Origin: Pseudomonadota bacterium
GTDB taxonomy: Bacteria > Myxococcota_A > Polyangia > GCA-2747355
Length of the DNA stretch: 64,000 bases
Direction: 5' to 3'
Assembly (NCBI GenBank): GCA_016711215.1
Contig: JADJTL010000004.1
Span: 222,804 to 286,803, forward strand
In this document: positions 42,911 through 50,829 of the stretch, one piece after another
Layout of the letters: each line of letters begins with the position of its first letter
Position numbering within the stretch: the stretch's first letter is position 1
Program-made: the position numbers and the translations under genes
The notes under the pieces: generated by a model
Databases searched by the model: none
The model's input: the letters and a program-made list of their open reading frames with translations, nothing else
Told to the model about the DNA's origin: nothing

Positions 42911-44274
42911 CGCGCACGCCGACCGCTCGTACCTCCGCAGCGGAGAGCGGCCGCTACCTCGCGCGGCAGGCGCAGCTCTGCCTCGATACCGTGCGCGAGC
43001 TGCTGGCGTTATGTCTCGGTCAGCGTCGACCGGCGGACCGCCTGCTGACAGCCTATTTCCGCGCCCATCACGAGCTGGGCGGCCGCGACCGCAGGCTGAT
43101 CAGCGAGACCAGCTTCGCCGTGCTGCGCTGGTGGGGGTGGCTGCGCGAGCTGCAGCCGAGCCCCGACGCCCTGCCGCCAGCCCTGCTCGTTGCAGCGACC
43201 TTGCTCGAGGGGCTGCCCTTTCCGGCGGCCGGCGCGCACTGGCTGCCTGGCAGTGGCCTCAGCGCGGCCGACGTGGCCCGCGTTGCCGCACAACGCGAGG
43301 TCGAGACGCGCTGGCGCACCCTTGTGCCGCTCCTCGGCCTGCCGCGCGTCGAGCCGGTCCTGGCAGCGCTCTCGCCGGCCTGGTTCAACGCGGAAGTGGC
43401 CGCCTGCCCGCGCCCCCTTCCCGAGCTGCAAGGCTGGCTGCAGCGCCGCCCACCGATCTGGCTGCGCGCACAGTGCGAAAACGGGGCTGCGCTCGTGCGC
43501 GAGCTCGAGGCGGCTGAGCTCTCCGTGCATCGGCATGCGTGGCTGGCGCAGGCGCTTTCGCTGGGCCAGCCACGCCGCGATCTACGGCCCCTGCCAGCGT
43601 TCCGCGCGGGCCGCATCGAGGTCCAGGACCTCGCCTCGCAGGCGATCGGCCACGTCTGCGCGCCGCGGCCGGGACAACGTTGGTGGGATGCCTGCGCGGG
43701 TGGCGGGGGCAAGACGCTGCACTTGGCCGCGCTGATGGCTGGCAAGGGAAGTGTCTTGGCTACCGACGTGCGCGGCGCCAAGCTCGAGGAGCTGCGCCGG
43801 CGGGCGCGTCGCGCCGGGCTCAGCAATATTCGGACGGCGGCCTGGTCGGGGCAGGCGCCGGATCCACGCAAGGCGCTCTTCGATGGCGTGCTGGTCGATG
43901 CACCGTGCAGCGGCAGCGGCACCTGGCGGCGCAACCCCGATGCGCGCTGGCGCGTGCAGCCGGAGGACCTCTCTGAGCTCGTGGCCCTGCAAGCGCGTTT
44001 GCTCAGCGCAGCGGCATGCGGCGTCGGGCCTGCGGGGGTCTTGGTCTACGCCACCTGTTCGCTCTTCGCGCGCGAGAACGAGCGCCTGGTGGCCGACTTC
44101 CTCGCGCAGCACGACGAATTCGTGCTCGACGAGTTCGCGCATCCGCTGACGGGGGCGCCCGGCTGCAGCGGCATGCTCCAGCTTTGGCCGTGGGAGGGAG
44201 ACTGCGACGCGATGTTCGTCGCTCGAATGCGCCGTCGAAAGACCCTCGCCGCGCCACCCGCGCTGGGGGCTTGA
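42907..44274 (+). CDS. RsmB/NOP-type RNA m5C methyltransferase
   Basis: SAM-dependent enzyme methylating cytosine C5 in RNA, probably 16S rRNA. The 455-residue product has an N-terminal NusB-like helical region (RRPADRLLTAYFRAHHELGG), a linker, and a Rossmann domain with SAM loop DACAGGGGKTLHLA, the VDAPCSGSG motif (C334) and the catalytic YATCSLF (C384). Its ATG overlaps the preceding stop (ATGA). Exact target unknown; RsmB is the closest by layout. Confidence 0.88.
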   Translation: MTRTPTARTSAAESGRYLARQAQLCLDTVRELLALCLGQRRPADRLLTAYFRAHHELGGRDRRLISETSFAVLRWWGWLRELQPSPDALPPALLVAATLLEGLPFPAAGAHWLPGSGLSAADVARVAAQREVETRWRTLVPLLGLPRVEPVLAALSPAWFNAEVAACPRPLPELQGWLQRRPPIWLRAQCENGAALVRELEAAELSVHRHAWLAQALSLGQPRRDLRPLPAFRAGRIEVQDLASQAIGHVCAPRPGQRWWDACAGGGGKTLHLAALMAGKGSVLATDVRGAKLEELRRRARRAGLSNIRTAAWSGQAPDPRKALFDGVLVDAPCSGSGTWRRNPDARWRVQPEDLSELVALQARLLSAAACGVGPAGVLVYATCSLFARENERLVADFLAQHDEFVLDEFAHPLTGAPGCSGMLQLWPWEGDCDAMFVARMRRRKTLAAPPALGA

Positions 44275-44446
44275 GCCGTCGCTGCGCGGCCCACTCAGGC
44301 AGCGCAGTGCAGTTGCAGTGCGGCGCAGTGTGTGTGCATCCAAGGGCAGCGCAAGCCGGCGCCGAGGCCAGGGCCTCCGGAGAAGGGCCCGCTGGCAATC
44401 CGACAAGCCACGCTAACGGTCCATTGAGTTATGGCCCTGCGCTTGA

Positions 44447-44501
44447 GACTGCCCAAGCGGGACTGCCCAAGCGGGACTGCCCAAGCGGGACTGCCCAAGC
44501 G
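44447..44501. repeat. 14-bp tandem repeat, 4 copies
   Basis: Unit GACTGCCCAAGCGG three times exactly plus a 13-base fourth copy. It lies in the 246-bp gap between the methyltransferase gene and rpsU, which converge. That gap shows nothing else. Confidence 0.95.
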
Positions 44502-44520
44502 CGGGGCCCAGGCGGGGGAT

Positions 44521-44844
44521 CTACGTCGGGCCCGGTTTCCGCAGCAGCCGCCGATCGCGGCGACGGCGACGGCGCTCGGCCTCACGCGCCTTGCGGCGCT
44601 TGCGCACACTCGGCTTCTCGTAATGCCGCCGACGCTTGACCTCGCGGGTAATGCCCTCGGTGTCGATCTTTCGCTTGAGGCGTCGGATCGCGCGCTCGAG
44701 ACCACGGTCGTCTACGACCACCTCGAGGGGACGCCCTTCGACAGTATGCGAGGCGCTCGTGGCGCGCGGCTCAGGGGCCGGCGCCGGCACTGGCGCTGAC
44801 ACGAGCGCCGGGGGCTGCTTTTCGATCGTCGGTTCTTCCTGCAT
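44521..44844 (-). CDS. rpsU: 30S ribosomal protein bS21 with N-terminal extension
   Basis: Residues from about 45 on match S21 (LEVVVDDRGLERAIRRLKRK, then EGITREVKRRRHYEKPS and a very basic tail). The first 40 residues are an unusual Pro/Ala/Val-rich extension (QPPALVSAPVPAPAPEP). ATG 44844 is chosen for its AAGGG; a GTG at 44862 in frame is possible. It lies 37 bp after rpsI and is likely in the same operon. Confidence 0.92.
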   Translation of the reverse strand: MQEEPTIEKQPPALVSAPVPAPAPEPRATSASHTVEGRPLEVVVDDRGLERAIRRLKRKIDTEGITREVKRRRHYEKPSVRKRRKAREAERRRRRRDRRLLRKPGPT

Positions 44845-44881
44845 GGACCCTTCCCACCGCACCCTCCGAAGAGGATCGAAA

Positions 44882-45277
44882 TCAGCGCTTGCTGAACTGG
44901 TAGCGCTTGCGAGCGCCCGGCTGACCGTATTTCTTGCGCTCCTTGGCGCGAGCGTCTCGCGTCAGCAGGCCCGCCTTCTTCAGCTCGCCGCGCGTCTCGG
45001 CGTTGAACTCGAGCAGCGCGCGACTGATGCCGTGCCGCACGGCGCCCGCCTGCCCGTTCTCACCGCCGCCACAGACATTGACCGTGACATCGAACTTGCC
45101 TTCGGTCTCGGTCAGCTGCAGCGGCTGCAGCAGCGCTGCTCGGCCCGCGAAGCGCGGGAAATACTCCTCGACCGGGCGGCCGTTGACGACGATCTGACCG
45201 GCTCCGGGCCGCAACCACACGCGCGCGACCGCCGTCTTCCGCCGACCCGTGCCGTAGTACCGTTCCGTCTGTGACAT
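44882..45277 (-). CDS. rpsI: 30S ribosomal protein uS9
   Basis: Protein of 131 residues with the S9 signatures YYGTGRRKTAVARVWLRPG, NGRPVEEYFPR, GGGENGQAGAVRHGISRAL and the C-terminus KRYQFSKR that reaches the ribosomal P site. Its ATG overlaps the rplM stop (TGATG), the usual rplM-rpsI operon. Confidence 0.97.
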   Translation of the reverse strand: MSQTERYYGTGRRKTAVARVWLRPGAGQIVVNGRPVEEYFPRFAGRAALLQPLQLTETEGKFDVTVNVCGGGENGQAGAVRHGISRALLEFNAETRGELKKAGLLTRDARAKERKKYGQPGARKRYQFSKR

Positions 45278-45723
45278 CAATGGATCTCCACTGCCTTGGG
45301 CTGCTGCGCCGCATGCGGGTGGTTCGCGCCCGCGTAAATCTTGAGTTTCCGCAGAAGCTGCCGTCCGAGGGTGTTTTTCGGCAGCATGCCGCGCACCGCC
45401 AGGCGCAGGACCTCACCGGGCTTGCGCGCCAGCATCTCGGCGGCGCTCAAGCTGCTCATCCCGCCCGGATGCTGGCTGTGACGGTAGTAGCGCTTGCTGC
45501 TCAGCTTGTCCCCGGTCAGGTGGATCTTCTCGGCGTTGACGGCGACGACGAAGTCGCCTGTGTCGACATGCGGCGTGAACTGGGCCTTATGCTTGCCGCG
45601 CAGGATCCGGGCGATCTCCGAAGCCACACGGCCCAGGGTGCGTCCCTCAAGATCGACGAGCAGCCATTGCACCGGCACCTCGTTCGGGTGCGCGCTATAG
45701 GTCTTTCGAAGCATCGCGTTCAT
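45277..45723 (-). CDS. rplM: 50S ribosomal protein uL13
   Basis: Protein of 148 residues with L13 motifs WLLVDLEGRTLGRVASEIA, LRGKHKAQFTPHVDTGDFVV, YYRHSQHPGG and VRGMLPKNTLGRQ. The ATG at 45723 or the one at 45714 fits the family. The open frame continues upstream through tandem repeats and is not coding. It is the first gene of rplM-rpsI-rpsU. Confidence 0.97.
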   Translation of the reverse strand: MNAMLRKTYSAHPNEVPVQWLLVDLEGRTLGRVASEIARILRGKHKAQFTPHVDTGDFVVAVNAEKIHLTGDKLSSKRYYRHSQHPGGMSSLSAAEMLARKPGEVLRLAVRGMLPKNTLGRQLLRKLKIYAGANHPHAAQQPKAVEIH

Positions 45724-45775
45724 CGTGCATTTCTCGCAGTGAGATCCAACCCAGTGACCTCTAACTAAATCACCT

Positions 45776-45905
45776 AGCGCACCACCCGGCCGCACCACCC
45801 GGCCGCACCGTCCGGCCGCACCGTCCAGCCGCACCGTCCAGCCGCACCGTCCAGCCGCACCGTCCAGCCGCACCGTCCAGCCGCACCGTCCAGCCGCACC
45901 GTCTA
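45776..45905. repeat. 13-bp tandem repeat, about 10 copies, in the rplM leader
   Basis: Unit GCCGCACCGTCCA (plus strand) repeated nine times with few changes, plus a degenerate tenth. It begins 53 bp upstream of the rplM ATG and lies between it and the best promoter candidate at 46048-46076. Confidence 0.95.
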
Positions 45906-46220
45906 GCCAGAACACCCCACCACACCAGCTCGCCGGACCGCCACAGGACAGGCCTGGCCGGCATCGCGCTGCGGCCTGGGGCAGCGTATCCCACGGGATC
46001 CGACGCCGACGCTAGCGCGCGGCGCAGGGCCCCACGCGGCGGCAGGACGTGTAGCCCGGTCACGCCTGAGTGTCAAGCAAGGCGGATCACGCGCTGGGGC
46101 GCTACCACGGGCCTGGCGCTTAATGCGCACCGGACCGGCGTTTTTTGCACGGCAGTCGAGGCCGCGCTAGCCTGCTTGCGGCGCGTGTCCGCTCTTGGGG
46201 GGCAGGCACCGGGCCGATCC
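45906..46220. other. divergent intergenic region between rplM and the pseudokinase gene
   Basis: About 315 bp, holding the rplM promoter candidate. No gene or RNA was recognised. Confidence 0.5.
46048..46076 (-). promoter_or_regulatory. putative sigma-70 promoter of rplM-rpsI-rpsU
   Basis: Minus-strand TTGACA (46076-46071) and, 17 bp on, TACACG (46053-46048). If used, the transcript has a leader of about 320 nt that includes the 13-bp repeats. Confidence 0.55.
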
Positions 46221-48527
46221 ATGATCCGATCCGTGCGCGAGGAGCGTGCCGTGCGCCTCTTGGGGAAGTACGAGCTGGTGCACGGTCCCGCGCTCGGGGC
46301 CTCGCCGGAGGCCTCTGCGCGCGTCGCGGATTCGTACGCCCCAGGCCCGGCAGGCACCTCGGCGCTGGCGGAGCGTCTGCTCGCGCGCGAAGGCAGTGGC
46401 CTGAGCAGCGCCGAACCCCTGCGAAGGTTGGAGCGGCTGCGGCCCGAGTTCACCCAGCTCGCCGGCGTCAGGGCAGCCTTCGTCGGCGCAGCCCGGCGCG
46501 GGGCGCGCCTGGAACATCCGCAGCTCCTCTCGGTGATCGAGGTTATTGAGAGCTCCGACGAGTGCATCGTCGCGCTCGAACACCTACCTGGCCACGACCT
46601 CGACGCCGTGCTGGCCGCCGCACAGGCCAGCGGTAGAGGGCCAACGGCGGGCCTCGCCGTCTATGTCGTGGCCTGCCTTTGTCGGGCCGTGCAGCAGTGG
46701 CAGAGCACCGTGTCAGGTGACGCGTCATCGCAGGCGCATGGTGGCGTGGAGCCGACAAACGTGCGGCTGGGTGCGGGTGGTGAGGTCAAGCTCAGCGGCG
46801 CCTGGCTTGCGGCGGCGGCAGCGACCGCGACCTTGGCCGGCGGGCTCAGCAGCGCTCCGGCCTATGCGTCACCGGAGCAAGCGCGGGGCGAGCCCCTCGA
46901 CGGCCGCAGCGACGTCTTCTCCTTGGGCGTGCTGCTCTACGAGCTGCTTGCGGGGCGGCCGCTCTTCCTGCGCGCGACGGAGGCCGCCACCCGCGAGGCG
47001 CTGCTGAGCGAGCCGGTCGCGCCGCTCGGCGGGGACTCTGACGGGATCCCTCCGGTGCTGGGGACCGTCGCCATGAGGGCGCTGGAGCGGAGCGTCGAGC
47101 AACGCTACGGCAGCGCGCAAGAACTGGAGCACGCGCTCGACCAAGTGACGCGCGCGCAGCATTGGTCAGAGGGGGCGCCGGCGCTGGCGCGCTGGCTGGC
47201 AGAGGTGATCCCCTGCGCGGAGGGTGCGACGTCCGCCCCAGGGGCTGCGGCGGAGCCGCTCGGCCGGGGGAGCACGGCGCCGTGGGCGCTGCGGCCGCTC
47301 GACGTTGAGGCCGAGGCGGATCGCGCGCACGAGCCCTACGACGCGCACGAGCCCTACGACGCGCACGAGCCCTACGACGCGCACGAGCCCTACGACGCGG
47401 AGGCCGCGGAGTCCTTCCTCGACGAGGTTCCGACGGTCGAAGCCGCCCGCGAGGTGATGGCAGGCCTGGTGCGGGCCTCCGCGCAGGACGAGGCCCCGCA
47501 GGACGAGGCCCCGCGGCACGACCCCCCGCGGGATGGGGCCGTCGCGACCGCCCACCGGGCGGCGCGGTCCCTCGGCGCCGATGCGGCACCTGCGAGCGCC
47601 TCGGGTTCCACCGAACGCGACGAGTATGAGGACTTCCTCGAGGCCCTCTCCGACACGGCGCCGCGCGTGGTCGTGGCGCCGCGTCCGGCCACGCCGAGCG
47701 CCCTTCCGCCGCCGGCCAACGAGCGTGGCGCGCCCATGCCGGCCCCGCCCGCGGCGGTAAGCGAGGAGGCCCCCCTGCCGGCGCGCGCTCAGCGGCGGGG
47801 CGCCGCGCAGCGGACGACGACCACCGACCTGCTACCGCGTGCCCGCTCGGCCTGGGCGCCGCTGGCCTGGTCTGCCGGGGTGCTCCTCGTCGTCGCGCTC
47901 GCCGCCGTCGGCTGGCGTGCTTGGCGCAATGGTGCGCGCGATGGTGAGCGAAATAGTGGGCGCGATGGCCTCGCCACCGTGATCGAGCTGCGCACCGAGC
48001 CGGTGGCGGCGCGGGTCTATCGCGAGGGCCAACAGCCACTCGGCGAGACACCGCTGGTCCTCAGCGACGTCGCCGCCGGTGAAGACCACACGCTGGTCTT
48101 CACCGCCGAGGGCTATCGCGCCGCCACGCGCGTAGTGCGCTTGCGTCGCGGTGAGCGGCTACGCCTGCTCGTCACCCTCGATCCCCTACGCGTCGCGGAG
48201 CGCTTCTCGCTCGCGGTCGCGACGCGTCCAGCGGGTGCTGCCCTCTTCGTCAACGGAACACGCCGCGGAACGACGCCGCTGCGCCTGGACGACCTCCGGC
48301 GCGGGGAAGCGCACACGCTGCGCCTGCGCCACGACGGCTACCTCGACGCCCTGCGCACCATCGACGATCACGAGGCGGCGAGCCTCGCCGGCATGCTCGA
48401 GGTCGAGCTCCAGCCGCTGCCAGCGCCACCGGCGCGACCGCGAGGCCGTCGCGCTGCCCCGCGCCGCGCGCGTCCTGCGGTCGAGATCCCCCGCGGCCGC
48501 GTCGAGGGCGAGCTCCGGCGCCGCTGA
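46221..48527 (+). CDS. Ser/Thr kinase-like protein (probable pseudokinase) with two PEGA domains
   Basis: Membrane protein of 768 residues. Residues 10-315 follow a Hanks-type kinase fold: substrate-lobe features are intact (YASPEQARGEPLDGRSDVFSLGVLLYELLAG), but the catalytic loop reads HGGVEPTNV in place of HRDLKPxN, no DFG is visible (VKLSGAWL) and no VAIK lysine is evident. A low-complexity linker includes four 18-bp repeats encoding AHEPYD. A transmembrane helix lies at about 545-565, and the periplasmic part holds two PEGA domains (AARVYREGQQPLGETPL; GAALFVNGTRRGTTPL). It probably has no kinase activity and may act as a scaffold or sensor. A GTG at 46251 with GAGGAG upstream is an equally good start. 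Confidence 0.83.
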   Translation: MIRSVREERAVRLLGKYELVHGPALGASPEASARVADSYAPGPAGTSALAERLLAREGSGLSSAEPLRRLERLRPEFTQLAGVRAAFVGAARRGARLEHPQLLSVIEVIESSDECIVALEHLPGHDLDAVLAAAQASGRGPTAGLAVYVVACLCRAVQQWQSTVSGDASSQAHGGVEPTNVRLGAGGEVKLSGAWLAAAAATATLAGGLSSAPAYASPEQARGEPLDGRSDVFSLGVLLYELLAGRPLFLRATEAATREALLSEPVAPLGGDSDGIPPVLGTVAMRALERSVEQRYGSAQELEHALDQVTRAQHWSEGAPALARWLAEVIPCAEGATSAPGAAAEPLGRGSTAPWALRPLDVEAEADRAHEPYDAHEPYDAHEPYDAHEPYDAEAAESFLDEVPTVEAAREVMAGLVRASAQDEAPQDEAPRHDPPRDGAVATAHRAARSLGADAAPASASGSTERDEYEDFLEALSDTAPRVVVAPRPATPSALPPPANERGAPMPAPPAAVSEEAPLPARAQRRGAAQRTTTTDLLPRARSAWAPLAWSAGVLLVVALAAVGWRAWRNGARDGERNSGRDGLATVIELRTEPVAARVYREGQQPLGETPLVLSDVAAGEDHTLVFTAEGYRAATRVVRLRRGERLRLLVTLDPLRVAERFSLAVATRPAGAALFVNGTRRGTTPLRLDDLRRGEAHTLRLRHDGYLDALRTIDDHEAASLAGMLEVELQPLPAPPARPRGRRAAPRRARPAVEIPRGRVEGELRRR
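47325..47396. repeat. 18-bp tandem repeat, 4 copies, inside the pseudokinase gene
   Basis: Unit GCGCACGAGCCCTACGAC exactly four times, encoding AHEPYD repeats in the linker between kinase-like domain and membrane helix. Confidence 0.95.
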
Positions 48528-48549
48528 CCTTCGCGGTGGCTGCTCGCGC

Positions 48550-49353
48550 TCACTCGCTGCTCACCAAGGGCCCAAAGGCCCACAGTGAGAGCACGACGAA
48601 GATGGCGTCGAAGGCGAGCATCAGCTTGATCCAGAGCAGGGCCGCCGGCAGCTCGGCCGGGCTCACGATCAGGGCCGCGGTGCCCTTGGCCCCGGCGATG
48701 ATCACGGGCAGGACGATCGGGAAGGTCAGCACGCTGAGCAGCACCTCTCGGCTGTTGGAGCGCATCAGCCCGGCGGCGAAGAGCGAGCCGACCGCGGCGA
48801 AGCCGACGGTTCCGAGCAGCAGCAGGGCGACGAGCAGGCCTGGCGCGGCGATCTCGATCTCGAAGAGCACGATCAGCAGCGGGAGGAGCGCGGCCTCGGT
48901 GATCAGCATGAAGACGGTGATGCCCAAGAGCTTGGCCAGGTAGATTGCCGCGCGGCTCGCGGGGCTCAGCAGCAGCGCCGTGATCGTCTCGGCCTCGCGC
49001 TCACGCTCGAAGTAGCGCCCGAGCGCCAGGGTGCCCGCGAACGCGACCGCGACCCACAAGATCCCAGCAGCGACGCCAGTCATCGGCTCACCCTGCTCGA
49101 TGAAGGCGAAGGAGAAGATCATCACCAGCAGCGCGGCGAAGAGCGTCATCGTGTAGACGATCTCGCGCGATCGCCACTCCTGGCGCAGGTCCTTGAGCAG
49201 GATTTGCAGGGTGTGCCCGGCGAGCAAGCGCAGCTCACCCTGCGGCGGCGCAGGCTCGGCGCTGCCCTGCCCGGGCGCCTGCGCTGCCAGGCGTGGCGCC
49301 TCGGCCGCCCGTGAAGGGTGGCGGGCGTTGGGCTCGTTAGCCCTCAGACCCAT
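48550..49353 (-). CDS. ccmB: heme exporter permease CcmB
   Basis: Inner-membrane subunit of the CcmAB(CD) system for cytochrome c maturation. After a 45-residue cytoplasmic head come LLKDLRQEWRSREIVYTMTLFA, GILWVAVAFAGTLALGRYFERERE and LLLSPASRAAIYLAKLLG, all typical of CcmB, with six hydrophobic segments in 267 residues. Start overlaps the end of ccmA by 10 bp. It supports the two multiheme cytochromes at 2.2-3.8 kb. No ccmC, ccmE or ccmF gene is in the window. Confidence 0.93.
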   Translation of the reverse strand: MGLRANEPNARHPSRAAEAPRLAAQAPGQGSAEPAPPQGELRLLAGHTLQILLKDLRQEWRSREIVYTMTLFAALLVMIFSFAFIEQGEPMTGVAAGILWVAVAFAGTLALGRYFEREREAETITALLLSPASRAAIYLAKLLGITVFMLITEAALLPLLIVLFEIEIAAPGLLVALLLLGTVGFAAVGSLFAAGLMRSNSREVLLSVLTFPIVLPVIIAGAKGTAALIVSPAELPAALLWIKLMLAFDAIFVVLSLWAFGPLVSSE

Positions 49354-50173
49354 GGGGCGTCCATTCCTTCCCCCTGTCGTCCGGCGCTCGCTGAATCGTC
49401 CCCCGAGGCCTCGGTCGCCGCGGGCAGTGGCCCGCCCCCGAGCGCCTCGCCCACCGCCTCGTGGTAGCAGTCGAGCAGCGCGCTCCCCGCGAGGTTGGTG
49501 CCGCTGCGTCGCGCCACGACGCGTCCCCGCTTGAGCACCCAGAGTTGGTCGCAGAGGCTCCCCACCGCCTCGGCGTCATGGGTCGCCAGCACCACCGTCC
49601 GCCCGCCGCGCGCAGCGCGCGGATCACCTCGCGCAGCAGCGCGACGCCGCCGCGGTCGAGCGCGGTGAAGGGTTCGTCCAGCAGCAGCAGCGCTGGCCGG
49701 TGCAGGAGGGCGCGGCCGAGGGCGACACGCTGCGCCATGCCCCGCGAGAGCTGGCGCACGGGGCGGTCGGCTGCCGCTAGCATCCCGGTCCGCGCGAGCC
49801 AGGCCTCGACGCGCGCCGGGAGCGCGGCCAGTCGATAGAGACGGCCGAAGAACATCAGGTTCTCGCGGGCCGAGAGGTCAGGGTAGAGCAGCGGCGCATG
49901 GCCGAGAAACCCGATCGTCTGGCGCAGACTGCGCTCGGCCTGCGCGTGCGACCATGACCCGAAGAACACCTCGCCGCCGGTGGGGCGGGCCAACGTGCTC
50001 AAGATCCCCAGCAGCGTCGACTTCCCGGCGCCGTTCGGACCCATCAGCACGCTGACCTGTCCCGCAGCCAACTCGCCGTCGACGCCGGCGAGGGCCGCGT
50101 GCCGTCGATAGACCTTGCGCAGGCCCACCAGGCGTACGGGGCTGATCGTCGCGCTGGAGATCCCTGCGTCCAT
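49344..50173 (-). pseudogene. ccmA: heme exporter ATPase CcmA, interrupted by a 1-base frameshift
   Basis: ABC ATPase partner of CcmB. From ATG 50173 the frame gives Walker A GPNGAGKST, FLGHAPLLYPDLSARENL (CcmA-like), signature LSRGMAQRV and Walker B LLLLDEPFTALD. At about 49596-49625 the frame shifts: the H-loop VVLATHDAEAVG and the last 80 residues lie in the next frame. The locus is 830 bp, one short of a multiple of three, so one base is missing in a G/C-rich stretch. Everything else is intact and the overlap with ccmB is preserved, so a sequence error is likely; a real inactivation would block heme export. Confidence 0.85.
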
Positions 50174-50366
50174 GGTCGAGGTGGCCCGGTTAGCACAGAA
50201 GGGCGCCTTAGCGAAAGCAACATGGTCCAGCAACCTGGTCGAGCAGGGGGGGCCCGGGTCGCCTCCCCGCGACGCGGCCGGCGCCGCCGGGAACGAGACC
50301 CCGCGCGGCCGTTGACACCCGCTTTGCCCTCGTGGCAAGCATGCGCGGAACCTGGCGAGGGATACG

Positions 50367-50687
50367 ATGCTGGACAAGCTGAGACAAGAGGCGCTGCGGC
50401 GCGGGATGCGGTTGCTCTCCAATCCCTCCGTGGCACGAATGATGGCCGATCCGCGCCTGCTCGGCGCGATTACCAAGGGCCTTGAGCTCAAGGGTCGCGT
50501 CGAGAGCGAGTTCGATCGCAAGGTGGGCGGGGTCGCCTCCGTGCTGCGCCTCGCCACCCGCGGGGATTTGACGGAGCTCGAGCAGAGCCTCGAGGGGACC
50601 CTCCGGCGCGTCGAGGCGCGCTGCGGCGCGATCGAGCGGCGGATCGAGAATGGTGGCGCAACCGCCGGGCGTGGACAACCGAGCTGA
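50367..50687 (+). CDS. small helical protein, phasin-like
   Basis: Protein of 106 residues, wholly helical, with a possible coiled coil in the second half (FDRKVGGVASVLRLATRGDL, LEQSLEGTLRRVEARC). GAGGG precedes the ATG. The pattern recalls small phasin-like or coiled-coil proteins of Myxococcota, without a firm family. It is divergent from ccmA. Confidence 0.7.
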   Translation: MLDKLRQEALRRGMRLLSNPSVARMMADPRLLGAITKGLELKGRVESEFDRKVGGVASVLRLATRGDLTELEQSLEGTLRRVEARCGAIERRIENGGATAGRGQPS

Positions 50688-50729
50688 AGGCGGCGGGCGG
50701 TGGCGCGGCGCCGCCCAGCAAGGCTTCCG

Positions 50730-50774
50730 ACCGCGAGGTTTCCCACTGCGAGGTTTCGAACCGCGAGGTTTCGG
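50730..50774. repeat. 15-bp tandem repeat, 3 copies
   Basis: Imperfect units of A(C/T)(C/T)GCGAGGTTTC plus three variable bases, followed by two copies of ACCGGCTA. It lies between the phasin-like gene and the guanylyltransferase gene. Confidence 0.85.
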
Positions 50775-50829
50775 ACCGGCTACGACCGGCTAGACCGTCG
50801 GAGCGCCGGTCGACGAGGCGCACGAGCCC

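Noticed and set aside
45724..45915. N-terminal extension of rplM through the 13-bp repeats
   Set aside because: L13 proteins start at the MNAMLRKTYS region; the upstream peptide is only a translation of the repeats.
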